DNA of 64,000 nucleotides, from assembly GCA_028281235.1 (NCBI GenBank), contig JANQKG010000001.1, forward strand, positions 1 to 64,000, given 5' to 3'. The notes under the pieces are model-generated. The model saw only the letters and a list, made by a program, of their open reading frames with translations, was not told where the DNA came from and did not search any database. This document shows positions 24,495 to 32,954 of this stretch, piece by piece (the stretch's first letter is position 1; each line of letters starts with the position of its first letter). A program made the translations under genes and the position numbers. The DNA is from Afifellaceae bacterium. Its GTDB lineage: Bacteria > Pseudomonadota > Alphaproteobacteria > Rhizobiales > Afifellaceae.

Positions 24495-27289
24495 TCGGCT
24501 CGCTGACCTTTCTCTCGCCGTGGCTCCTCCTGGCGCTTGCCGCATTGCCGCTCATCTGGATGATCCTGCGGCTGACCCCGCCACGCCCGCGGCAAATCGC
24601 GTTTCCCCCGACGCGGCTCCTGATCGACCTGGAAGACAAGGACCGGACGCCGTCGCGCACGCCGTGGTGGCTGACGCTGATCCGTCTTGCGCTCGTCGCG
24701 TTTCTCATCCTGGCTCTGGCGGAGCCGGTGATGCGGCCGGACACCAAGCTCACCACCGGGGACGGGCCGCTCTTGGTGGTGATCGACAATGGCTGGGATG
24801 CGGCCCCCGATTTTGCGGCGCGCGTTGCAGCCGCGGAGGCGACGCTTGCAGAGGCAGGGCGCACAGGACGACCGGTCGCCTTTGCCGCGACCGCTGAGCC
24901 GATTGCAGAGAGCCTTGGGCCGGAGGTTGCGGCAGCGGCGGAGCGGCGGCTTGCGGCGATTGAGCCGCGCCCTTACCTGCCGGATCGCGCTGCGCTTGCC
25001 GAGCGCCTGCGGGACGCGTTTGATGCCGACAGCGTGGAAGTCTTCTGGATCGGCGGCGCGCTCGACGGCGGCGACGGCGCTGTCTTCGCCGACGCGCTGA
25101 ATGCCATTGCCGCCAACGGCGTGGTGCTGCAATCGGAACGGCCGCTTGCCGTGATGCAGCCGGCGGAGAACCGCGCCGGCGGCGTGCATTTGCCGATCGT
25201 CCGCACGGGCGGTGGCGGCACAATTGACGTCGCCGGCTTCGATCAGGAAGGCCGACGCATCCTGGCCGGAAGCGCCACGCTCAATGCCGACGGTGCGGGT
25301 GTCGCGGCGATCGAGCTGCCGGCGGAGATCCGCAATGCCTTGGCTCGTCTCGCCATTATCGGCGAGTCCAGCGCCGGCGCCGTGCAGCTTCTTGACGGGC
25401 GCTGGCAGCGGCGCGCCGTCGGGCTTGTGGCAGGCGAAAGCGCCGGAGGTTCGCAGCCCCTGCTGGAGCCGCTCACCTATGTCCAGCGGGCTCTGGGGCC
25501 CACCTCCGACCTCCTCACATCCGATGCGCCGAGCGTCAGCGAAGCGGTCATGGCGCTGGTGGAGCGCGACGCGTCGATCATCGCGCTGACGGAGACGGGC
25601 ACCTTGCCGCCGGACACAACGGAGGCCTTGAGTGCATGGATCGATGCCGGCGGCACGTTGTTGCGCTTCGCTAGCCCCAACCTCGCGGCGACCACGGTGG
25701 ACGCGCTCCTGCCGGTGCGGCTGCGCCAGGGTGAGCGAGCACTTGGCGGGTCGCTTTCGTGGGAGGAGCCGCAGGCGATCGGCGACTTTCCGGACAGCGG
25801 CCCGTTCGCGTCAATCGAGGTACCGGCCGACGTGGTGGTCAGCCGCCAAGTGCTGGCGGAGCCTGAAGCGCTGCGCTCCGCTGAGGTGTGGGCGGAGCTT
25901 CGCGACGGCACGCCCCTGGTGACGGCGGCATCACGCGGCTCCGGGCGCATCGTTCTGTTTCACGTCACCGCTGACCCGCGCTGGTCCAACCTGCCGCTCT
26001 CCGGGGCGTTCGTGGACATGCTGAACGCGATCGTAGAGACGGGGGGCGCCGTTGAGCGGCGCGGGAACAACAACGACGCGCCAACCGAGGCGCGGGACGC
26101 GGCGACGCCGTGGCAGCCGGTGGAGGTGCTCGACGGCTATGGCGACCTCGGAGCGCCCGACCCCGACGCCGTGCTGGTTGCCGATATCCGCAACGCCCAG
26201 CCGAGCGCTGAGACGCCGCCGGGCATCTACGACCGCGACGGGGGACTGTTCGCGCTGAACGCCGTCAGCGACGCGACGCCGCTGGAGCCGCTTGTCCCCT
26301 CGGCGATCGGCTGGCAGGGCCGCACGGCATCTTTGGAGCCGCGCCCTAATACGCCGATCTGGCCGTGGCTGCTCGTTGCGGCCGCCTTGTTGGCGGCGCT
26401 CGACGGCCTGGCTGTGCTGGCGCTGTCGGGACGCCTGACGCGGCGCTTTGCGACGGCAGCGGCGTCGTTCGCCGTCATGGCGGTCGGTCTGGGGGCCCTC
26501 AGCGACAGCGCCATCGCGCAGGACGCGGATGTGGCGCGCGCGCTGGAGGCGACGAACGTCACACAGCTGGCCTACGTGGTGACCGGAAACGATGCGATCG
26601 ACGAGACCAGTCGCGCGGGCCTCACCGGTCTCTCTATCTATCTGGCGGACCGCACGGCGCTGGAGCCCGGCGACCCAGCCGCAATCGACGTGGCGCGCGA
26701 CGAGCTCGTGTTCTACGCGCTGATCTACTGGCCCATCGACCCCGACCAGGAGACGCCGAGCCCGGAGACCATGGCGCGGGTCGATACGTTCATGAAGAAC
26801 GGCGGCACGATCCTTTTCGACACGCGCGACGCCGGAGGCTTCACAATCTTTGACCGTAATAGCGGCGGGACGACGCCGGAGGCGCGGAAGCTCCGAGAGA
26901 TCCTCGCCTTTGTCGACGTGCCGCCTTTGGAGCCCGTGCCGCCCGACCATGTGCTGACCAAGGCGTTCTACCTCTTGTCGGAGTTTCCCGGCCGTTGGGC
27001 GAATTCGGAGATGTGGGTGGAGAGCATCTCCGACGAGCCGCTCCTGCGCGACCGTCCGGCGCGCGGGGGTGATGGCGTGTCGCCCATCATCATCACCGGC
27101 AACGACCTCGCCGCCGCCTGGGCGATCGACGATAACGGTCTTTGGCTTTATCCGACCGTGCCGTCGGATCCACGCCAGCGCGAGATGGCGTTCCGCTCCG
27201 GCGTCAATGTCGTGATGTATTCGCTGACCGGCAATTACAAGGCCGACCAGGTGCATGTGCCCGCCCTCCTGGAGCGGCTTGGGCAATGA
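24491..27289 (+). CDS. BatA-like membrane protein with C-terminal DUF4159 domain
   Basis: A 932-residue protein. The N-terminus (residues ~5-90) is the aerotolerance-regulator (BatA-type) segment, with two membrane helices and PPRPRQIAFPPTRLL between them. A long periplasmic or cytoplasmic middle follows. Two more helices lie near residues 620-675, ending in a signal-like SAIAQ. The DUF4159 domain occupies ~690-930, with FMKNGGTILFDTRD resembling a Rossmann/GATase-like fold. This architecture is standard in alphaproteobacteria but its function is not known. Confidence 0.87.
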   Translation: MIGSLTFLSPWLLLALAALPLIWMILRLTPPRPRQIAFPPTRLLIDLEDKDRTPSRTPWWLTLIRLALVAFLILALAEPVMRPDTKLTTGDGPLLVVIDNGWDAAPDFAARVAAAEATLAEAGRTGRPVAFAATAEPIAESLGPEVAAAAERRLAAIEPRPYLPDRAALAERLRDAFDADSVEVFWIGGALDGGDGAVFADALNAIAANGVVLQSERPLAVMQPAENRAGGVHLPIVRTGGGGTIDVAGFDQEGRRILAGSATLNADGAGVAAIELPAEIRNALARLAIIGESSAGAVQLLDGRWQRRAVGLVAGESAGGSQPLLEPLTYVQRALGPTSDLLTSDAPSVSEAVMALVERDASIIALTETGTLPPDTTEALSAWIDAGGTLLRFASPNLAATTVDALLPVRLRQGERALGGSLSWEEPQAIGDFPDSGPFASIEVPADVVVSRQVLAEPEALRSAEVWAELRDGTPLVTAASRGSGRIVLFHVTADPRWSNLPLSGAFVDMLNAIVETGGAVERRGNNNDAPTEARDAATPWQPVEVLDGYGDLGAPDPDAVLVADIRNAQPSAETPPGIYDRDGGLFALNAVSDATPLEPLVPSAIGWQGRTASLEPRPNTPIWPWLLVAAALLAALDGLAVLALSGRLTRRFATAAASFAVMAVGLGALSDSAIAQDADVARALEATNVTQLAYVVTGNDAIDETSRAGLTGLSIYLADRTALEPGDPAAIDVARDELVFYALIYWPIDPDQETPSPETMARVDTFMKNGGTILFDTRDAGGFTIFDRNSGGTTPEARKLREILAFVDVPPLEPVPPDHVLTKAFYLLSEFPGRWANSEMWVESISDEPLLRDRPARGGDGVSPIIITGNDLAAAWAIDDNGLWLYPTVPSDPRQREMAFRSGVNVVMYSLTGNYKADQVHVPALLERLGQ

Positions 27290-29355
27290 CGCGGTTCGCA
27301 ATCTCTTTCGACCCCCTCCTGCCGTGGCCGCTCATCGCCGCGCTCGGGGGATTGCTGGTGCTGCTTGTCGTGGTGCTTCTATGGCAGCGCGTACGTGGCG
27401 CGCCGGTGCGTGCGCTTGCCTCTGCGCTGATTGTCTTGGCGATGACCAATCCGGTCCTGCAACGGGAGGAGCGCGAAGGCCTGCCCGGCATTGTGGCTCT
27501 GGTGATCGACGAGAGCGCCAGCCAGAATATCGGCGTCCGCGCGGAGCAGACCGAAGCAACGGTCGCTGCCTTAAAGGAGCGGATTGACGCGCTGGGGGAT
27601 TTTGAACTCCGTGAAGTGCGCGCCGCCGATAAGCCCGATGGCGACGGCACTGCGCTCTTCTCAGAACTCACCAAGCTGATCGACGACGTGCCACCGGAAC
27701 AGATTGCCGGTGCGTTGCTTGTCACCGACGGCATCGTTGAAGATGTACCGCAGAACCCGGCGGCACTCGGCTTCAATGCGCCGGTGCACGCGCTCATCAC
27801 CGGCGAACCGGATGAGCGCGACCGCCGTATCGTGCTCGACCGCGCGCCGCGTTTCGCCATTCTCGACGAGCCGCAGACGATGGAGTTTCGCGTGCTCGAC
27901 CCGGCGCTGGCACCGGGCACATCGGTGACAGTGCGGCTCAGGATCGACGGCACGGAGGTGACCGCCGACACTGTCGGAATCGGCTTGTCGCACGTCATCG
28001 ACCTGCCGCTCGACCATGCCGGGCGCACCATCGTGGAGCTTGAGGTCGACGCCGCCGAAGACGAACTGGCGCTGGAGAACAATGTCGCGGTGGCGGAGAT
28101 GGACGTCGTGCGCGAGCATCTGCGCGTGCTTCTGGTCTCCGGCGAACCGCATGCCGGCGAGCGCACCTGGCGCAACGTTTTGAAGTCGGACGCGGCGGTC
28201 GATCTCGTCCATTTCACGATTCTGCGGCCACCGGAGAAACAGGACGGCACGCCGATCAACGAATTGTCGCTGATCGCCTTTCCCACGCGTGAGCTGTTTG
28301 AGGAGAAGATCGACGGCTTCGATCTGATCATCTTCGACCGCTATCAAAGCCGCGGCGTGCTGCCGATCGTCTATTACGACAATCTGGCGCGCTATGTGCG
28401 CGAGGGCGGCGCGGTGCTTGTCGCCGCCGGCCCCGATTATGCCGCCGGCGGAAGTCTCTATCGCACGCCGCTTGGCCCGGTGCTTCCCGCCATTCCCACC
28501 GGCGAGGTGGTGGAACAGCCCTATCGGGCCGAGATCAGCCCGGTCGGATTGCGCCACCCGGTCACCCGCGACCTGCCCGGCGCGGCGAGCGAGCCGCCGG
28601 CCTGGAGCGAGTGGTTCCGTATCGTCGACACGGATGCCATTGCCGGCGACGTGACCATGACCGGCCCTCAGAACCTGCCGCTTCTGGTGCTGGCGCATGA
28701 GGGCGACGGCCGCGTCGCCATGCTTTTGTCCGACCACGCTTGGCTGTGGGCGCGCGGCTATGACGGCGGCGGGCCGCATGCGGCGCTGCTTCGCCGCGTG
28801 CTGCACTGGCTGATGCGCGAACCGGAGCTTGAGGAGGAGGCGCTGACCGCGCACTCGGAGGGACGCACACTCATCGTGGAACGGCAGACGCTCTCCGCCG
28901 CACCGCCGCAGATCGTGGTGACGCGGCCGGGCGGCGTGATTGAGGAGCTGACGCTGAGTGAGGCTGAGCCGGGCCTGTGGCGCGGCATGATGGAGGATTC
29001 GCCGCTTGGCCTGCATCGCGCGGACGACGGAGAGCTCACGGCACTTGCCCATATCGGCCCGGCCAACCCTGCGGAGTTCCAGGACGTGATCTCAACGACG
29101 GAGCGGCTTCAACCGATCGCGGAGGCGAGCGGCGGATCGGTGCAGCGGATCGCCGATGGCGGCGGCATTTCGCTGCCGCGCATCGCGGCCGTGTCGGCAC
29201 GGGCTCCGGCCGCCGGGCGCAACTGGATCGGGCTGCGTCGATCGGAAGCGACCGTTCTGAAGAGCATCGACCAATTGCCGCTGCTTGGCGGATTGCTCGG
29301 GCTCGCGCTTTTGGTCGGCGGCTTTGCGGCGCTGTGGTATCGCGAAGCGCGGTAG
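27286..29355 (+). CDS. Large membrane protein with VWA/GATase-like domain, last gene of the MoxR operon
   Basis: A 689-residue protein beginning with a membrane helix (ALGGLLVLLVVVLLW), then a VWA-like strand ALVIDESASQNIG. A middle region has LIIFDRYQSRG and GGAVLVAAGPDY, like class I glutamine-amidotransferase folds without an evident catalytic Cys. A C-terminal helix, LLGGLLGLALLVGGFAALW, closes it. The start at 27286 was chosen from its ATGA overlap with the DUF4159 stop. Probably forms an envelope complex with the preceding product. Confidence 0.85.
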   Translation: MTRFAISFDPLLPWPLIAALGGLLVLLVVVLLWQRVRGAPVRALASALIVLAMTNPVLQREEREGLPGIVALVIDESASQNIGVRAEQTEATVAALKERIDALGDFELREVRAADKPDGDGTALFSELTKLIDDVPPEQIAGALLVTDGIVEDVPQNPAALGFNAPVHALITGEPDERDRRIVLDRAPRFAILDEPQTMEFRVLDPALAPGTSVTVRLRIDGTEVTADTVGIGLSHVIDLPLDHAGRTIVELEVDAAEDELALENNVAVAEMDVVREHLRVLLVSGEPHAGERTWRNVLKSDAAVDLVHFTILRPPEKQDGTPINELSLIAFPTRELFEEKIDGFDLIIFDRYQSRGVLPIVYYDNLARYVREGGAVLVAAGPDYAAGGSLYRTPLGPVLPAIPTGEVVEQPYRAEISPVGLRHPVTRDLPGAASEPPAWSEWFRIVDTDAIAGDVTMTGPQNLPLLVLAHEGDGRVAMLLSDHAWLWARGYDGGGPHAALLRRVLHWLMREPELEEEALTAHSEGRTLIVERQTLSAAPPQIVVTRPGGVIEELTLSEAEPGLWRGMMEDSPLGLHRADDGELTALAHIGPANPAEFQDVISTTERLQPIAEASGGSVQRIADGGGISLPRIAAVSARAPAAGRNWIGLRRSEATVLKSIDQLPLLGGLLGLALLVGGFAALWYREAR

Positions 29356-29407
29356 AGGGATTGGCCATCGGGCGGCGGCATGAGGGCCCCGGCACGCCCT
29401 CTCTTTT

Positions 29408-29548
29408 GTCACCCCGGCTTAGCCGTGAGGCCAAGGCCGGGGCCCATAGCCACGGGAGTGGCAGGCGACGTGACGAGCGCGCTCTGCTTCATCTCCAGCG
29501 CTGGTGTCCATGGGTCCCGGTCTTGGGCTTCGCCCAAACCGGGATGAC
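29408..29548. repeat. Long palindromic repeat (family C), copy 2
   Basis: Begins GTCACCCCGGC and ends CCGGGATGAC. The two halves GGCCCATAGCCACGG and CCATGGGTCCCGG face each other. It lies between convergent ends of the MoxR operon and the PIN toxin, where it may serve as a terminator for both. Confidence 0.65.
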
Positions 29549-29590
29549 TACCGAAAGACGAGCACACCACCGACCTCACCGCCCCGTTTC

Positions 29591-30049
29591 TTAACGTGCG
29601 CGCCCGCGCTCCAGGAGCTCTTCAAAAAGCGCATGCCGTTCAGATGCGAACGGATTGGTGACTGTCACGCCGCCCCAGGCGAAACCCTCGTGCATGTCTT
29701 CCGACAGAAGCAATCGACACCCCGCCTCGGCCGCGGCCGACACGATGATGGCATCCCAGATGGGGAGGCGGTGGCGCTGGCTCAGCTCTGTGGCCTGCAA
29801 AAGCACTGTGGGTGTCGTATCTATCAACGGGAAAGAGCTAACGAGCGACCGCACCGCGACACCCGCGTCTTTTCGTGACCAGCTGCCTTTACGTATGAGG
29901 ACATTGAAGAGCTCCCCGAGAACCTGCACTGGTATGATGGGCGATTCATCGGGGAGTTGCCCTAACAGCTCAACAGCCGTGTCCTGACGCAAATCAGTAT
30001 GTATGCCCGCCGCGTAGACGAGAACATTGGTGTCGATCGCGACTTTCAT
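29591..30049 (-). CDS. PIN-domain toxin
   Basis: A 152-residue PIN ribonuclease beginning MKVAIDTNVLVYAAG. The acidic residues are present: IDTN, VLGELFN, PIWDAIIVSAA and LLSEDMHEG. The start at 30049 overlaps the antitoxin stop as ATGA; the longer frame to 30082 lies inside the antitoxin gene. Paired with a Phd/YefM-type rather than an RHH or AbrB antitoxin, a known but less common pairing for PIN toxins. Confidence 0.87.
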   Translation of the reverse strand: MKVAIDTNVLVYAAGIHTDLRQDTAVELLGQLPDESPIIPVQVLGELFNVLIRKGSWSRKDAGVAVRSLVSSFPLIDTTPTVLLQATELSQRHRLPIWDAIIVSAAAEAGCRLLLSEDMHEGFAWGGVTVTNPFASERHALFEELLERGRAR

Positions 30050-30291
30050 TCGTCGCGCTCGTAGAGCTCCTCGCGAGTCCATTTTCCTGCGTTCAAGGCC
30101 GGCTGCTGAGATAGACGTTTCAGAAGCGCCTTGCGGGCTCGGATTTGGGCGTCTTGTTCCTCATTGACAGGCACCAGACGTGCCACCGGCCGGCCATGGC
30201 TCGTCACCGTATAGGAGTGGCCCTCCCGCACGTTGCGGAGGAGACGTGAGAAGCTCCGATTGGCCTCGGCGGCGGAGACGAACTCATCCAT
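30046..30291 (-). CDS. Phd/YefM-family antitoxin
   Basis: An 81-residue protein beginning MDEFVSAAEANRSFSRLLRNV and continuing GHSYTVTSHGRPVARLVPV. This is the Phd/YefM fold, which binds DNA by its N-terminal half and the toxin by its C-terminal tail (KWTREELYERDE). The ATG at 30291 is chosen because the family starts there. A perfect inverted repeat sits 11 bp upstream. It is the fourth TA module of the window. Confidence 0.87.
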   Translation of the reverse strand: MDEFVSAAEANRSFSRLLRNVREGHSYTVTSHGRPVARLVPVNEEQDAQIRARKALLKRLSQQPALNAGKWTREELYERDE

Positions 30292-30301
30292 TGCAATCTC
30301 G

Positions 30302-30322
30302 ATGTAGTTATATTCACTACAT
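30302..30322 (-). promoter_or_regulatory. Perfect inverted-repeat operator of the Phd/PIN pair
   Basis: ATGTAGT at 30302-30308 and ACTACAT at 30316-30322 form a perfect 7-bp inverted repeat with a 7-bp AT-rich spacer. It ends 11 bp before the antitoxin ATG. YefM/Phd antitoxins are known to bind such palindromes. Confidence 0.55.
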
Positions 30323-30378
30323 ATAGAATCGGACGGCCGGCGCAAGTTGACAGAGCTGCCTGTCGTTACGCGATCAGC

Positions 30379-32463
30379 CTAAAACAACACATCCCGCACA
30401 AGATCGCCGATCCGTGGCACGAGGCTCAGCACCTCCTTGAGAGTGGCTTGATCGCTGCGGGAAAGCTTGTCGGTCTCCACGCGGTTGCCGGGCTTCAGGC
30501 CGGCGTGAATGTCGCGGATCTGCTGCGCCAGGATGGCAGCCACGACGACCTTGTGGCCTTTGCGCATGGCGGCAAGGTCGGATGCGCCCTTCTTGCGCTC
30601 CTCAAGCCGCTCAAGGCGCTCTTGCGTGGATCGCTCAGCGATGCCGTGGCGCATGGCAAGCACGCGGGCCGACGCGACGATCGGCAACAGAGCGCAAAGC
30701 TTCAGGTCAAGGCGACCCTTGTCGTCGGTGCGGAAGCCCCTGAAGAGCTTTAGCGCATCGGGCGGCCTGGGCCCGGCTTCGGCCAGGAGCTTGACGAATT
30801 GCGGCGCGCGACTGGCGTGAGAATGGGCTTCCGCAATCACGCTTCGCGCCAGCTTCACGTCACCGTGCACCGGCTTGGCATCGAAGAAGATGTCGACGGA
30901 CATGAGGTCCTCGGGGCTTGGCCGCGCCAGCCAGTGACCGATGCGCTCGCGCCAGGTCTCAACGCTGCCGCGCCAGTCCGGTTCGCGCGCCATGACGCCG
31001 CCGGTGCAATAGGGAACGCCGATGGCGTCGAGCGTATCGGCAATGCCCGCGCCAAGCTTGGCGAAGTAGCTGTCCTCCGGGCCACCCGGCGCGCCGGAGC
31101 GAAAGACGATCGCATTGTCCTGATCGAGCGCCAGCAGGCTCTCGCCGCGGCCGGCTGAGCCCAGCACGAGAACCGCATAGGGAACCGGCGGCTCCTCGCC
31201 TTCAGCGCGCAGCGCTTCCTCGGCGAGCTCCGCGGCGCGACGCGTGGCGTCGCCCAGCTCGCGACTGATCACGGTGGCGACGGAGACCGCCTCCACGTCC
31301 TCCGCCAACAGGGCTTCCGCGACCCCCGGCATTGGCGCCCACGCGGCAGCCAGCGCGGTAGCGTCCTCCGCCGTTCTGACAGCATCGCCGAGCAGAATCG
31401 CTTCGCTGGCGCGCAGCCGCAGAAGGTCGCGCGCAGAGAGCGCGCCAACCAGCGCCCCCTTTGCTGTGGTCACGCCGAGATGGCGCACCTTGAGCCGGCT
31501 CATGCGGCCGATCGCGCGATAGATGAAGGCGTCCGCGTTGACACAGACAAGCGGGAAAGTGGCGACCTCCGCCGCCGGCTTCTTGAGCGCCACGCGTCCA
31601 TCGGCTGCAATAGCCCGCAGGATATCGCGCTCCGTCAAAATGCCGACGCCGCGTGCGTCCTTCACGAAGACGGAGCTGATCTTTTCTTCCGCCATCTCCG
31701 CCACCGCACCGGCAAGTGTCCGTCCGGGCTCCAGAAAGCGTGGCGGGCTGGTCATGATCTCGCGCACGCGATGCCGATAGGGGTAGGAATCGATGCCCGC
31801 CAGCACCGGCGGAGCCGTGTCGCGCGATGACTCAGCCCATCCGATTTCGTGTCCGGCGGCGCGCTCGCGCGGTGCTTCACGACAGGCGCGCTCCGCCTCC
31901 GCCCAGGTGCGGATGCCGCGGGCGCGCAAATGCGGGATAAGGGCGGCCAGGATCATGGCCGCCGTGCGGGCATCGCCGATCGCCGTGTGGCGGCCCTCGG
32001 GCTCCACACCAAGCCACGCGCCGAGCGCTTCAAGCGTGAATTCCGGCAGCGTCGAATTGACCATTTCGGCAAGCATGCGCGTGTCGAGGAACGGCCATTT
32101 GAAAGGCTTCTGCCCAACGCGCTCCGCCTCCGCATTGAGGACGGCCAGGTCAAAGCCGACGGAATGGCCGATCACCGGACGCTCCCCAACGAAGCTCCTG
32201 AGCTCGGGAAGCGCGTCGCTTACGTTCTTGGCACCCAGCACATCGGCGTTGGACAGGCCGTGAATGGCGGTCGCCGCGGCCGGGATCGGCACACCCGGAT
32301 TGACCAGCATCGAAAACGCTTCGCCGCCATCGGGCCGGCCGAGCGTCAGCGCGACGGCGCCGATCTGAACAATCCGCGCATTGCGCACATTAAGGCCGGT
32401 CGTCTCAAGATCGAGCGCGACCGCGTCGACGGCCAGGAGCGGTGTGGGACCATGCCTTGCCAT
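30379..32463 (-). CDS. DEDDh exonuclease - CBS pair - DUF294 nucleotidyltransferase fusion
   Basis: A 694-residue cytoplasmic protein with three parts. Residues ~10-185 are a DnaQ-type 3'-5' exonuclease: ALDLETTGL, GHSVGFDLAVLN and HTAIGDARTAA give the DEDDh residues. Residues ~230-350 are a CBS pair (IMTSPPRFLEPGRTL, GILTERDILRAI, LVGALSARDLL). Residues ~365-690 are DUF294 with GSAGRGESLLALDQDNAIVF, the GlnD-like GS...DxD site, and its C-terminal helical domain. CBS-DUF294 proteins often neighbour acetate-type symporters, as here, suggesting nucleotide sensing that controls uptake (inference). Confidence 0.88.
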   Translation of the reverse strand: MARHGPTPLLAVDAVALDLETTGLNVRNARIVQIGAVALTLGRPDGGEAFSMLVNPGVPIPAAATAIHGLSNADVLGAKNVSDALPELRSFVGERPVIGHSVGFDLAVLNAEAERVGQKPFKWPFLDTRMLAEMVNSTLPEFTLEALGAWLGVEPEGRHTAIGDARTAAMILAALIPHLRARGIRTWAEAERACREAPRERAAGHEIGWAESSRDTAPPVLAGIDSYPYRHRVREIMTSPPRFLEPGRTLAGAVAEMAEEKISSVFVKDARGVGILTERDILRAIAADGRVALKKPAAEVATFPLVCVNADAFIYRAIGRMSRLKVRHLGVTTAKGALVGALSARDLLRLRASEAILLGDAVRTAEDATALAAAWAPMPGVAEALLAEDVEAVSVATVISRELGDATRRAAELAEEALRAEGEEPPVPYAVLVLGSAGRGESLLALDQDNAIVFRSGAPGGPEDSYFAKLGAGIADTLDAIGVPYCTGGVMAREPDWRGSVETWRERIGHWLARPSPEDLMSVDIFFDAKPVHGDVKLARSVIAEAHSHASRAPQFVKLLAEAGPRPPDALKLFRGFRTDDKGRLDLKLCALLPIVASARVLAMRHGIAERSTQERLERLEERKKGASDLAAMRKGHKVVVAAILAQQIRDIHAGLKPGNRVETDKLSRSDQATLKEVLSLVPRIGDLVRDVLF

Positions 32464-32522
32464 AATTCTTGCGCCCTATCTTCCCTCCGCTTCGCCTGCA
32501 GCGATTGCGCCCGCGGCCCGCA

Positions 32523-32876
32523 TCAATTGATCAGATCATAAAGCCCCCTGGAGATATCGCTCTCTAGCGGGAACGACAGCATCCCCATGACCGAATAACC
32601 GAGCAGCCAGGGCATGATGTAGAAACGGAAGATGAAGAAAAACCAGGCGACGTAAAGCGGCACGATCGGATCAAGCAGGAAGCCCGGCGTGATCGGCTTG
32701 AAGACCTTCAAGACCGGATCGGTCAGGCGCACGAACGCCTTCATGAAGAAGAAGTCGGAGTTCACCGGCAAGAAAACGTTCATCGCCGAGCGGCCGATCA
32801 AGGTCCACATGACCATGCCGAGAACGTAGTCGAGGACGATGACCCATAACGGGAAGGCGGCGGTCGTCTCTAGCAT
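32523..32876 (-). CDS. YggT-like integral membrane protein
   Basis: A 117-residue protein with three hydrophobic stretches, including WVIVLDYVLGMVMWTLIG and LYVAWFFFIFRFYIMPWLL. The central DPVLKVFKPITPGFLLDPIVP resembles the conserved proline-rich loop of YggT proteins. ATG 32876 is taken as start; GTG at 32891 would add MRSAA. It lies between the symporter and the exonuclease-CBS-DUF294 gene on the same strand, but a terminator precedes it. Function unknown. Confidence 0.65.
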   Translation of the reverse strand: MLETTAAFPLWVIVLDYVLGMVMWTLIGRSAMNVFLPVNSDFFFMKAFVRLTDPVLKVFKPITPGFLLDPIVPLYVAWFFFIFRFYIMPWLLGYSVMGMLSFPLESDISRGLYDLIN

Positions 32877-32897
32877 GGCTGCCGATCGCACCTCATG

Positions 32898-32933
32898 AAA
32901 ACAGGGGCAGAACGATGCGTTCCGCCCCTGTTT
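32898..32933 (-). terminator. Rho-independent terminator after the symporter gene
   Basis: AAACAGGGGCGGAACG and its complement CTGCCCCTGTTTT form a strong stem with a short loop, 22 bp after the symporter stop. It ends in a T-run on the minus strand. It would separate the DUF4212-symporter transcript from the YggT-like gene. Confidence 0.75.
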
Positions 32934-32954
32934 ATTCTCTTTGGTGTCGGATTG

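Noticed and set aside
25931-27301. 456-codon open frame on the minus strand
   Set aside because: Antisense to the DUF4159 gene; low-complexity Arg/His/Gly composition.
27286-29355. Functional glutamine amidotransferase reading of the last MoxR-operon gene
   Set aside because: The fold resemblance is visible but no catalytic Cys-His-Glu triad could be placed.
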